Below are positions 1-9,319 of a DNA stretch of 56,849 nt, in pieces (within the stretch, counting starts at the first letter, position 1; every line of letters starts with the position of its first letter). Origin of the DNA: Liolophura sinensis. Lineage: Eukaryota; Mollusca; Polyplacophora; Chitonida; Chitonidae. The stretch is taken from assembly GCF_032854445.1 (NCBI RefSeq), contig NW_027018211.1, positions 1 through 56,849 on the forward strand, given 5' to 3'. Made by a program: the position numbers and the translations under genes. The notes beneath the pieces were generated by a model, which was not told where the DNA came from, did not search any database, and was given only the letters and a program-made list of their open reading frames with translations.

Positions 1-1643
1 ATGCTCATTCAATTGTCGCTACAGCCAAAAGTATTGGTCGGAGAGCAACGCGGTTTGCACCATTCGATTTCTCGTCACAAAATACGTCGGATTAGCCTCT
101 TACCAGCAGCATTGGAACAGTTTTTCCACTTTTGGATTTTTGCCTGGGCTTTTTGCTAATTCAATTCGGCTACATTTACTATGTAATATCGCGACTGGTC
201 ATTACTATATTCAACTTTTGATTATAAGTTATGTGCCCTTCGGTAGCCCAGAAGACGTCAAATCTTTGGGCAAGCCCATTTAACTCATCCAGCAATTGTC
301 TTACTTCTAAGTCGAAGACAAACTCAATGTCTTTATCTACATGTTGAAAAACCACACCATTTGTATATAAAAAACACAAGGTACTTGATACAGTCCTGCT
401 GTAAAAAGTACAATTAAACACTGACCCACATCAATAAGGTGCCAAAAGATGCGCAATTGGGCCAGGCATCTCCAGCTGTTGAAAAATTGCAAATTTCCTT
501 GGTTTCCATGGAGTAAGAGCCGTTGTTAGGCACGTGATTTTCACATAAATGCTCATTCAATTGTAGCTACAGCCATAAGTGTTGGTCGGAGAGCAACGCG
601 GTTTGCACCATTCGATTTCTCGTCACAAAATACGTCGGATTAGCCTCTTACCAGCAGCATTGGAACAGTTTTACCACTTTTGATTTTTGCCTGGGCTTTT
701 TGCTAATTCAATTCCGCTACATTTACTATGTAATATCGCGACTGGTCATTACTATATTCAACTTTTGGTTATAAGTTATGTGCCCTTCGGTAGCCCAGAA
801 GACGTCAAATCTTTGGGCCAAGCCCATTTAACTCATCCAGCAATTGTCTTACTTCTAAGTCGAAGACAAACTCAATGTCTTTATCTACATGTTGAAAAAC
901 CACACCATTTGTATATAAAAAACACAAGGTACTTGATACAGTCTGCTGTAAAAAGTACAATTAAACACTGACCCACATCAATAAGGTGCCAAAAGATGCG
1001 CAATTGGGCCAGGCATCTCCAGCTGTTGAAAAATTGCAAATTTCCTTGGTTTCCATGGAGTAAGAGCCGTTGCTGGGCACGTGATTTTCACATAAATGCT
1101 CATTCAATTGTCGCTACAGCCAAAAGTATTGGTCGGAGAGCAACGCGGTTTGCACCATTCGATTTCTTGTCACAAAATACGTCGGATTAGCCTCTTACCA
1201 GCAGCATTGGAACAGTTTTTCCACTTTTGGATTTTTGCCTGGTCTTTTTGCTAATTAAATTCGGCTACATTTACTATGTAATATCGCGACTGGTCATTAC
1301 TATATTCAACTTTTGATTATAAGTTATGTGCCCTTCGGTAGCCCAGAAGACGTCAAATCTTTGGGCCAAGCCCATTTAACTCATCCAGCAATTGTCTTAC
1401 TTCTAAGTCGAAGACAAACTCAATGTCTTTATCTACATGTTGAAAAACCACACCATTTGTATATAAAAAACACAAGGTACTTGATACAGTCTGCTGTAAA
1501 AAGTACAATTAAACACTGACCCACATCAATAAGGTGCCAAAAGATGCGCAATTGGGCCAGGCATCTCCAGCTGTTGAAAAATTGCAAATTTCCTTGGTTT
1601 CCATGGAGTAAGAGCCGTTGTTAGGCACGTGATTTTCACATAA
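1..1643 (+). repeat. Trimer higher-order repeat, copy 1
   Basis: Units starting at 1, 549 and 1096 have the haplotype order (TTTTTCC, AATTCAATTCGG), (TAG...ATAAGTG, AATTCAATTCCG, CTGGG), (TTCTTGTC, GCCTGGTC, AATTAAATTCGG). The unusual CCG at 714-716 is shared only with copy 2 at 2358-2360. The first unit carries two one-base indels (GGGCAAGCCC and GTCCTGCTG). Confidence 0.75.
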
Positions 1644-1810
1644 ATGCTCATTCAATTGTCGCTACAGCCAAAAGTATTGGTCGGAGAGCAACGCGGTTTG
1701 CACCATTCGATTTCTCGTCACAAAATACGTCGGATTAGCCTCTTACCAGCAGCATTGGAACAGTTTTTCCACTTTTGGATTTTTGCCTGGGCTTTTTGCT
1801 AATTCAATTC
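1644..1810 (+). repeat. Variable domain of the monomer (main part)
   Basis: This segment, with 2126-2191, carries the recurrent diagnostic variants: TCGCTACAGCCAAAAGTATT versus TAGCTACAGCCATAAGTGTT; TGGTCGG versus TGGGCGG; GCAACGC versus GCAGCGC; TTCTCGTC versus TTCTTGTC or TTCGCGTC; AGCCTCTTA versus AGCTTCTTA or AGCCTCTGA; GTTTTTCC versus GTTTTACC; GCCTGGGC versus GCCTGGTC or GCTTGGGC; and AATTCAATTCGG versus AATTAAATTCGG, AATTAAATTAGG or AATTGAATTCGG. These combine into a limited set of unit haplotypes and are the basis of the higher-order repeat calls below. Confidence 0.85.
1764..1797 (+). other. Closely spaced T-tract cluster
   Basis: T runs at 1764-1768, 1773-1776, 1780-1784 and 1793-1797 have centres about 8.5, 7.5 and 13 bases apart, roughly helical spacing. 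Such runs can bend DNA, a common property of satellites that may help position nucleosomes. In many copies the first run is broken (TTTTACC). A snRNA-type Sm site reading of the third run was considered and rejected. Confidence 0.3.
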
Positions 1811-1888
1811 GGCTACATTTACTATGTAATATCGCGACTGGTCATTACTATATTCAACTTTTGATTATAAGTTATGTGCCCTTCGGTA

Positions 1889-1922
1889 GCCCAGAAGACG
1901 TCAAATCTTTGGGCCAAGCCCA
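1889..1922 (+). other. Pair of mutually exclusive hairpins
   Basis: Hairpin 1 (1889-1914): GCCCA-AAGA pairs with TCTTTGGGC, nine base pairs with one bulged G at 1894 and a CGTCAAA loop. Hairpin 2 (1910-1922): TGGGC-CAA-GCCCA, five perfect pairs with a three-base loop. Both use the TGGGC at 1910-1914, so only one can form at a time. The element sits in the conserved core and is intact in nearly all clean copies. If transcribed, it could switch between two folds. No transcript is known to me, so function is speculative. Confidence 0.5.
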
Positions 1923-1939
1923 TTTAACTCATCCAGCAA

Positions 1940-1965
1940 TTGTCTTACTTCTAAGTCGAAGACAA
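1940..1965 (+). other. Third hairpin of the core
   Basis: TTGTCTT (1940-1946) is perfectly complementary to AAGACAA (1959-1965). An inner three-pair extension ACT/AGT closes a TCTA loop, with CG bulged on the 3' side, giving about ten pairs. It lies 17 bases after the double hairpin, so the three elements form a compact ~77-base structured candidate. Variants touching it are rare: one copy has TCAAAG (22238 area) and one has ACAATCTC (44172 area). Confidence 0.45.
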
Positions 1966-2041
1966 ACTCAATGTCTTTATCTACATGTTGAAAAACCACA
2001 CCATTTGTATATAAAAAACACAAGGTACTTGATACAGTCTG
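1949..2041 (-). other. Minus-strand exon-like segment, 93 nt, phase-preserving
   Basis: On the minus strand a pyrimidine-rich TTGTACTTTTTACAG ends at 2042, a good 3' splice-site match. GTAAGA begins at 1948, a good 5' splice-site match after the weak exon end GAA. The intervening 93 nt are open in phase 0 and encode 31 residues (beginning QTVSSTL, ending FDLE) without a stop. Because 93 is divisible by three, splicing the same segment from successive units would keep one frame and give a protein of 31-residue repeats separated by ~455-nt introns. The sequence shows only the signals; whether splicing occurs is unknown, and chance is the default explanation. No protein family is recognised. Confidence 0.2.
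2008..2039 (+). promoter_or_regulatory. TATA box with initiator-like motif, one per monomer
   Basis: TATATAAA (2008-2015) lies in the conserved core, followed by ACAGTC (2034-2039). If the A at 2036 were +1, the first T of the TATA box would sit at -28, just inside the usual window for a Pol II core promoter. The CAGTC part resembles the arthropod initiator consensus TCAKTY, although the base before CA is A instead of T. A small inverted repeat CAAG-GTA-CTTG (2021-2031) lies between them. The motif recurs in nearly all copies; three copies have TATATAAAATAC, which keeps the box. AT-rich DNA yields such matches by chance, so activity is inferred only. Confidence 0.35.
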
Positions 2042-2125
2042 CTGTAAAAAGTACAATTAAACACTGACCCACATCAATAAGGTGCCAAAAGATGCGCAAT
2101 TGGGCCAGGCATCTCCAGCTGTTGA

Positions 2126-2191
2126 AAAATTGCAAATTTCCTTGGTTTCCATGGAGTAAGAGCCGTTGTTAGGCACGTGATTTTCACATAA
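2126..2191 (+). repeat. Variable domain of the monomer (end part)
   Basis: Recurrent variants here are TTGAAAAATTG/TTGAGAAATTG, TTTCCTTGG with GGAGTAAG versus TTTTCTTGG with GGCGTAAG, CCATGGAG/CCGCGGAG, TTGTTAGGC/TTGCTGGGC and GATTTTCACA/GATTTTTACA. The TTAGG form introduces a TAG stop into the only ATG-started plus-strand frame of the region, which is one reason that frame is not called as a gene. Confidence 0.85.
2174..2179 (+). promoter_or_regulatory. CACGTG E-box, one per monomer
   Basis: The palindrome lies in GGCACGTGAT. Read on the minus strand it is ATCACGTG, which matches the RTCACRTG site known for yeast Cbf1 (CDEI) and the wider bHLH E-box class (MYC/MAX, USF, TFE). It lies in the variable domain directly beside the TTAGG/CTGGG polymorphism, yet is kept in nearly all copies; one clear loss is at 31224-31230 (CACGTA). 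Whether any protein binds is inference. Confidence 0.4.
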
Positions 2192-3287
2192 ATGCTCATT
2201 CAATTGTAGCTACAGCCATAAGTGTTGGTCGGAGAGCAACGCGGTTTGCACCATTCGATTTCTCGTCACAAAATACGTCGGATTAGCCTCTTACCAGCAG
2301 CATTGGAACAGTTTTACCACTTTTGGATTTTTGCCTGGGCTTTTTGCTAATTCAATTCCGCTACATTTACTATGTAATATCGCGACTGGTCATTACTATA
2401 TTCAACTTTTGATTATAAGTTATGTGCCCTTCGGTAGCCCAGAAGACGTCAAATCTTTGGGCCAAGCCCATTTAACTCATCCAGCAATTGTCTTACTTCT
2501 AAGTCGAAGACAAACTCAATGTCTTTATCTACATGTTGAAAAACCACACCATTTGTATATAAAAAACACAAGGTACTTGATACAGTCTGCTGTAAAAAGT
2601 ACAATTAAACACTGACCCACATCAATAAGGTGCCAAAAGATGCGCAATTGGGCCAGGCATCTCCAGCTGTTGAAAAATTGCAAATTTCCTTGGTTTCCAT
2701 GGAGTAAGAGCCGTTGCTGGGCACGTGATTTTCACATAAATGCTCATTCAATTGTCGCTACAGCCAAAAGTATTGGTCGGAGAGCAACGCGGTTTGCACC
2801 ATTCGATTTCTTGTCACAAAATACGTCGGATTAGCCTCTTACCAGCAGCATTGGAACAGTTTTACCACTTTTGGATTTTTGCCTGGTCTTTTTGCTAATT
2901 AAATTCGGCTACATTTACTATGTAATATCGCGACTGGTCATTACTATATTCAACTTTTGATTATAAGTTATGTGCCCTTCGGTAGCCCAGAAGACGTCAA
3001 ATCTTTGGGCCAAGCCCATTTAACTCATCCAGCAATTGTCTTACTTCTAAGTCGAAGACAAACTCAATGTCTTTATCTACATGTTGAAAAACCACACCAT
3101 TTGTATATAAAAAACACAAGGTACTTGATACAGTCTGCTGTAAAAAGTACAATTAAACACTGACCCACATCAATAAGGTGCCAAAAGATGCGCAATTGGG
3201 CCAGGCATCTCCAGCTGTTGAAAAATTGCAAATTTCCTTGGTTTCCATGGAGTAAGAGCCGTTGTTAGGCACGTGATTTTCACATAA

Positions 3288-4932
3288 ATGCTCATTCAAT
3301 TGTCGCTACAGCCAAAAGTATTGGTCGGAGAGCAACGCGGTTTGCACCATTCGATTTCTCGTCACAAAATACGTCGGATTAGCCTCTTACCAGCAGCATT
3401 GGAACAGTTTTTCCACTTTTGGATTTTTGCCTGGGCTTTTTGCTAATTCAATTCGGCTACATTTACTATGTAATATCGCGACTGGTCATTACTATATTCA
3501 ACTTTTGATTATAAGTTATGTGCCCTTCGGTAGCCCAGAAGACGTCAAATCTTTGGGCCAAGCCCATTTAACTCATCCAGCAATTGTCTTACTTCTAAGT
3601 CGAAGACAAACTCAATGTCTTTATCTACATGTTGAAAAACCACACCATTTGTATATAAAAAACACAAGGTACTTGATACAGTCTGCTGTAAAAAGTACAA
3701 TTAAACACTGACCCACATCAATAAGGTGCCAAAAGATGCGCAATTGGGCCAGGCATCTCCAGCTGTTGAAAAATTGCAAATTTCCTTGGTTTCCATGGAG
3801 TAAGAGCCGTTGTTAGGCACGTGATTTTCACATAAATGCTCATTCAATTGTAGCTACAGCCATAAGTGTTGGTCGGAGAGCAACGCGGTTTGCACCATTC
3901 GATTTCTCGTCACAAAATACGTCGGATTAGCCTCTTACCAGCAGCATTGGAACAGTTTTACCACTTTTGGATTTTTGCTTGGGCTTTTTGCTAATTAAAT
4001 TCGGCTACATTTACTATGTAATATCGCGACTGGTCATTACTATATTCAACTTTTGATTATAAGTTATGTGCCCTTCGGTAGCCCAGAAGACGTCAAATCT
4101 TTGGGCCAAGCCCATTTAACTCATCCAGCAATTGTCTTACTTCTAAGTCGAAGACAAACTCAATGTCTTTATCTACATGTTGAAAAACCACACCATTTGT
4201 ATATAAAAAACACAAGGTACTTGATACAGTCTGCTGTAAAAAGTACAATTAAACACTGACCCACATCAATAAGGTGCCAAAAGATGCGCAATTGGGCCAG
4301 GCATCTCCAGCTGTTGAAAAATTGCAAATTTCCTTGGTTTCCATGGAGTAAGAGCCGTTGTTAGGCACGTGATTTTCACATAAATGCTCATTCAATTGTC
4401 GCTACAGCCAAAAGTATTGGTCGGAGAGCAACGCGGTTTGCACCATTCGATTTCTCGTCACAAAATACGTCGGATTAGCTTCTTACCAGCAGCATTGGAA
4501 CAGTTTTACCACTTTTGGATTTTTGCCTGGGCTTTTTGCTAATTAAATTCGGCTACATTTACTATGTAATATCGCGACTGGTCATTACTATATTCAACTT
4601 TTGATTATAAGTTTATGTGCCCTTCGGTAGCCCAGAAGACGTCAAATCTTTGGGCCAAGCCCATTTAACTCATCCAGCAATTGTCTTACTTCTAAGTCGA
4701 AGACAAACTCAATGTCTTTATCTACATGTTGAAAAACCACACCATTTGTATATAAAAAACACAAGGTACTTGATACAGTCTGCTGTAAAAAGTACAATTA
4801 AACACTGACCCACATCAATAAGGTGCCAAAAGATGCGCAATTGGGCCAGGCATCTCCAGCTGTTGAAAAATTGCAAATTTTCTTGGTTTCCATGGCGTAA
4901 GAGCCGTTGTTAGGCACGTGATTTTCACATAA
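3288..4932 (+). repeat. Recurring P-Q-R three-unit module, copy 1
   Basis: The module is defined by three consecutive haplotypes. P has TTTTTCC, GCCTGGGC, AATTCAATTCGG and usually TTGAGAAATTG. Q has TTTTACC, GCTTGGGC and AATTAAATTCGG. R has AGCTTCTTA, TTTTACC, GCCTGGGC and AATTAAATTCGG in most copies. This copy has TTGAAAAATTG in P, and its R ends with GGCGTAAG. R is one base longer because of GTTTATGTG at 4612. Confidence 0.6.
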
Positions 4933-7900
4933 ATGCTCATTCAATTGTCGCTACAGCCAAAAGTATTGGTCGGAGAACAACGCGGTTTGCACCATTCGAT
5001 TTCTCGTCACAAAATACGTCGGATTAGCCTCTTACCAGCAGCATTGGAACAGTTTTTCCACTTTTGGATTTTTGCCTGGGCTTTTTGCTAATTCAATTCG
5101 GCTACATTTACTATGTAATATCGCGACTGGTCATTACTATATTCAACTTTTGATTATAAGTTATGTGCCCTTCGGTAGCCCAGAAGACGTCAAATCTTTG
5201 GGCCAAGCCCATTTAACTCATCCAGCAATTGTCTTACTTCTAAGTCGAAGACAAACTCAATGTCTTTATCTACATGTTGAAAAACCACACCATTTGTATA
5301 TAAAAAACACAAGGTACTTGATACAGTCTGCTGTAAAAAGTACAATTAAACACTGACCCACATCAATAAGGTGCCAAAAGATGCGCAATTGGGCCAGGCA
5401 TCTCCAGCTGTTGAAAAATTGCAAATTTCCTTGGTTTCCATGGAGTAAGAGCCGTTGTTAGGCACGTGATTTTCACATAAATGCTCATTCAATTGTCGCT
5501 ACAGCCAAAAGTATTGGTCGGAGAGCAACGCGGTTTGCACCATTCGATTTCTCGTCACAAAATACGTCGGATTAGCCTCTTACCAGCAGCATTGGAACAG
5601 TTTTTCCACTTTTGGATTTTTGCCTGGGCTTTTTGCTAATTCAATTCGGCTACATTTACTATGTAATATCGCGACTGGTCATTACTATATTCAACTTTTG
5701 ATTATAAGTTATGTGCCCTTCGGTAGCCCAGAAGACGTCAAATCTTTGGGCCAAGCCCATTTAACTCATCCAGCAATTGTCTTACTTCTAAGTCGAAGAC
5801 AAACTCAATGTCTTTATCTACATGTTGAAAAACCACACCATTTGTATATAAAAAACACAAGGTACTTGATACAGTCTGCTGTAAAAAGTACAATTAAACA
5901 CTGACCCACATCAATAAGGTGCCAAAAGATGCGCAATTGGGCCAGGCATCTCCAGCTGTTGAGAAATTGCAAATTTCCTTGGTTTCCATGGAGTAAGAGC
6001 CGTTGTTAGGCACGTGATTTTCACATAAATGCTCATTCAATTGTAGCTACAGCCATAAGTGTTGGTCGGAGAGCAACGCGGTTTGCACCATTCGATTTCT
6101 CGTCACAAAATACGTCGGATTAGCCTCTTACCAGCAGCATTGGAACAGTTTTACCACTTTTGGATTTTTGCTTGGGCTTTTTGCTCATTGAATTCGGCTA
6201 CATTTACTATGTAATATCGCGACTGGTCATTACTATATTCAACTTTTGATTATAAGTTATGTGCCCTTCGGTAGCCCAGAAGACGTCAAATCTTTGGGCC
6301 AAGCCCATTTAACTCATCCAGCAATTGTCTTACTTCTAAGTCGAAGACAAACTCAATGTCTTTATCTACATGTTGAAAAACCACACCATTTGTATATAAA
6401 AAACACAAGGTACTTGATACAGTCTGCTGTAAAAAGTACAATTAAACACTGACCCACATCAATAAGGTGCCAAAAGATGCGCAATTGGGCCAGGCATCTC
6501 CAGCTGTTGAAAAATTGCAAATTTTCTTGGTTTCCATGGCGTAAGAGCCGTTGCTGGGCACGTGATTTTCACATAAATGCTCATTCAATTGTCGCTACAG
6601 CCAAAAGTATTGGGCGGAGAGCAACGCGGTTTGCACCATTCGATTTCTCGTCACAAAATACGTCGGATTAGCCTCTTACCAGCAGCATTGGAACAGTTTT
6701 TCCACTTTTGGATTTTTGCCTGGGCTTTTTGCTAATTAAATTAGGCTACATTTACTATGTAATATCGCGACTGGTCATTACTATATTCAACTTTTGATTA
6801 TAAGTTATGTGCCCTTCGGTAGCCCAGAAGACGTCAAATCTTTGGGCCAAGCCCATTTAACTCATCCAGCAATTGTCTTACTTCTAAGTCGAAGACAAAC
6901 TCAATGTCTTTATCTACATGTTGAAAAACCACACCATTTGTATATAAAAAACACAAGGTACTTGATACAGTCTGCTGTAAAAAGTACAATTAAACACTGA
7001 CCCACATCAATAAGGTGCCAAAAGATGCGCAATTGGGCCAGGCATCTCCAGCTGTTGAAAAATTGCAATTTTCCTTGGTTTCCATGGAGTAAGAGCCGTT
7101 GTTAGGCACGTGATTTTCACATAAATGCTCATTCAATTGTCGCTACAGCCAAAAGTATTGGTCGGAGAGCAGCGCGGTTTGCACCATTCGATTTCGCGTC
7201 ACAAAATACGTCGGATTAGCCTCTTACCAGCAGCATTGGAACAGTTTTACCACTTTTGGATTTTTGCTTGGGCTTTTTGCTAATTCAATTCGGCTACATT
7301 TACTATGTAATATCGCGACTGGTCATTACTATATTCAACTTTTGGTTATAAGTTATGTGCCCTTCGGTAGCCCAGAAGACGTCAAATCTTTGGGCCAAGC
7401 CCATTTAACTCATCCAGCAATTGTCTTACTTCTAAGTCGAAGACAAACTCAATGTCTTTATCTACATGTTGAAAAACCACACCATTTGTATATAAAAAAC
7501 ACAAGGTACTTGATACAGTCTGCTGTAAAAAGTACAATTAAACACTGACCCACATCAATAAGGTGCCAAAAGATGCGCAATTGGGCCAGGCATCTCCAGC
7601 TGTTGAAAAATTGCAAATTTCCTTGGTTTCCATGGAGTAAGAGCCGTTGCTGGGCACGTGATTTTCACATAAATGCTCATTCAATTGTCGCTACAGCCAA
7701 AAGTATTGGTCGGAGAGCAACGCGGTTTGCACCATTCGATTTCTTGTCACAAAATACGTCGGATTAGCCTCTTACCAGCAGCATTGGAACAGTTTTTCCA
7801 CTTTTGGATTTTTGCCTGGTCTTTTTGCTAATTAAATTCGGCTACATTTACTATGTAATATCGCGACTGGTCATTACTATATTCAACTTTTGATTATAAG

Positions 7901-9319
7901 TTATGTGCCCTTCGGTAGCCCAGAAGACGTCAAATCTTTGGGCCAAGCCCATTTAACTCATCCAGCAATTGTCTTACTTCTAAGTCGAAGACAAACTCAA
8001 TGTCTTTATCTACATGTTGAAAAACCACACCATTTGTATATAAAAAACACAAGGTACTTGATACAGTCTGCTGTAAAAAGTACAATTAAACACTGACCCA
8101 CATCAATAAGGTGCCAAAAGATGCGCAATTGGGCCAGGCATCTCCAGCTGTTGAAAAATTGCAAATTTCCTTGGTTTCCATGGAGTAAGAGCCGTTGTTA
8201 GGCACGTGATTTTCACATAAATGCTCATTCAATTGTAGCTACAGCCATAAGTGTTGGTCGGAGAGCAACGCGGTTTGCACCATTCGATTTCTCGTCACAA
8301 AATACGTCGGATTAGCCTCTTACCAGCAGCATTGGAACAGTTTTACCACTTTTGGATTTTTGCCTGGGCTTTTTGCTAATTCAATTCGGCTACATTTACT
8401 ATGTAATATCGCGACTGGTCATTACTATATTCAACTTTTGATTATAAGTTATGTGCCCTTCGGTAGCCCAGAAGACGTCAAATCTTTGGGCCAAGCCCAT
8501 TTAACTCATCCAGCAATTGTCTTACTTCTAAGTCGAAGACAAACTCAATGTCTTTATCTACATGTTGAAAAACCACACCATTTGTATATAAAAAACACAA
8601 GGTACTTGATACAGTCTGCTGTAAAAAGTACAATTAAACACTGACCCACATCAATAAGGTGCCAAAAGATGCGCAATTGGGCCAGGCATCTCCAGCTGTT
8701 GAAAAATTGCAAATTTCCTTGGTTTCCATGGAGTAAGAGCCGTTGCTGGGCACGTGATTTTCACATAAATGGCTCATTCAATTGTCGCTACAGCCAAAAG
8801 TATTGGTCGGAGAGCAACGCGGTTTGCACCATTCGATTTCTCGTCACAAAATACGTCGGATTAGCCTCTTACCAGCAGCATTGGAACAGTTTTTTCCACT
8901 TTTGGATTTTTGCTTGGGCTTTTTGCTAATTCAATTCGGCTACATTTACTATGTAATATCGCGACTGGTCATTACTATATTCAACTTTTTGATTATAAGT
9001 TATGTGCCCTTCGGTAGCCCAGAAGACGTCAAATCTTTGGGCCAAGCCCATTTAACTCATCCAGCAATTGTCTTACTTCTAAGTCGAAGACAAACTCAAT
9101 GTCTTTATCTACATGTTGAAAAACCACACCATTTGTATATAAAAAACACAAGGTACTTGATACAGTCTGCTGTAAAAAGTACAATTAAACACTGACCCAC
9201 ATCAATAAGGTGCCAAAAGATGCGCAATTGGGCCAGGCATCTCCAGCTGTTGAGAAATTGCAAATTTCCTTGGTTTCCATGGAGTAAGAGCCGTTGTTAG
9301 GCACGTGATTTTCACATAA
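3836..9319 (+). repeat. 10-unit block, copy 1
   Basis: Ten units whose diagnostic haplotypes largely recur ten units later. The strongest part is the run of four units from 6577 to 8768: TGGGCGG with AATTAAATTAGG; GCAGCGC with TTCGCGTC; TTCTTGTC with GCCTGGTC; then TAG...ATAAGTG with AATTCAATTCGG and CTGGG. The units at 3836, 4384 (AGCTTCTTA and GGCGTAAG) and 4933 also match the next block. About seven of ten units correspond; the fourth, fifth and tenth match less well. Confidence 0.65.
6732..6744 (+). other. CTAATT-A-AATTAG palindrome in one unit subtype
   Basis: In units with the AATTAAATTAGG variant the junction becomes a perfect 6+1+6 palindrome containing TAATTA, the homeodomain core site. 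The same subtype usually carries TGGGCGG. Units with AATTCAATTCGG lack TAATTA altogether, so the polymorphism creates or removes this potential site. Other clear copies lie near 12224, 21537, 35790, 39625 and 41816. No function is shown. Confidence 0.4.

Larger units (their letters stand above)
1811..2125 (+). repeat. Conserved core of the monomer (~315 bp)
   Basis: Reading the clean copies across the array, this stretch is nearly invariant. The only recurrent differences I found are AACTC/AAATC (eight copies), TTGATTATA/TTGGTTATA (two), GCCCATT/GCACATT (two adjacent copies) and AAAAACAC/AAATACAC (three). The rest are singletons, mostly inside the indel-rich zones. It contains the paired hairpins, the TATA box and the minus-strand exon-like segment. 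Even conservation would be expected if homogenisation alone acted, so the contrast with the flanking part suggests constraint or locally biased conversion. That explanation is inference. Confidence 0.8.
1644..2191 (+). repeat. Reference monomer (exact 548 bp)
   Basis: This copy has the full 548-bp length and the commonest variant at most diagnostic sites, so it serves as reference for the internal landmarks. In order it contains: the CAATTGTCGCTACAGCC segment, a T-tract cluster, TCGCGA, a GC-rich double hairpin around GACGTC, a TTGTCTT/AAGACAA hairpin, TATATAAA, a CAGCTG, a TCCATGGA palindrome, and CACGTG near its end. The chosen unit start is arbitrary because a tandem array has no natural phase. 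Several hexamer palindromes occur about once per unit (GACGTC, CACGTG, TCGCGA, CAGCTG), so digestion at any of them should give a 548-bp ladder. Confidence 0.97.
1644..3287 (+). repeat. Trimer higher-order repeat, copy 2
   Basis: It repeats the three haplotypes of copy 1 in order at an offset of 1643-1644 bp, including the rare CCG (2358-2360) and the TTCTTGTC variant (1167 area matching 2811 area). It differs at a few sites: TTGATT instead of TTGGTT, and TTTTACC instead of TTTTTCC in the third unit. The following unit (3288) again resembles the first of the trimer, after which the pattern changes. Confidence 0.75.

Noticed and set aside
996-1190. ATG-started plus-strand frame of 64 codons beginning MRNWARHLQLL
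   Set aside because: Open only in CTGGG units; the very common TTAGG variant introduces TAG mid-frame. It spans the most variable part of the monomer, so there is no sign of coding constraint.
1700-1720. Pol III B-box-like CATTCGATTTC, or a tRNA-derived monomer
   Set aside because: Only partial agreement with GGTTCGANTCC, no credible A box upstream, and no cloverleaf or T-run terminator at a suitable distance.
1770-1800. Sm site (ATTTTTG) of an snRNA or spliced-leader gene array
   Set aside because: No following stem-loop, no recognised snRNA or leader sequence, and no proximal sequence element. A loose likeness of TCGGTAGCC to a dinoflagellate leader does not extend.
1925-1945. Hammerhead ribozyme, suggested by CTGGATGAG on the minus strand and known in some satellites
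   Set aside because: The conserved CTGATGA is interrupted by an extra G, and no GAAA core with the required flanking stems follows at the right distance.
1783-2067. Plus-strand open frame of 94 codons (68 in many units) repeated through the array
   Set aside because: It opens only at TTG, has no internal ATG, and is cut to 68 codons by TAA in every AATTAAATT unit. It cannot continue into the next unit because 548 is not a multiple of three. No protein family is recognised.
1911-2125. Internal subrepeat (GGGCCAAGCCCATTT and GGGCCAGGCATCTCC, ~190 bp apart; CAATTG three times)
   Set aside because: Similarity is limited to about ten bases and the spacings are unequal, so a trimeric origin of the monomer is not supported.
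1644-2191. CENP-B box
   Set aside because: TTCG occurs several times, but none fits the spacing of TTCGNNNNANNCGGG on either strand.
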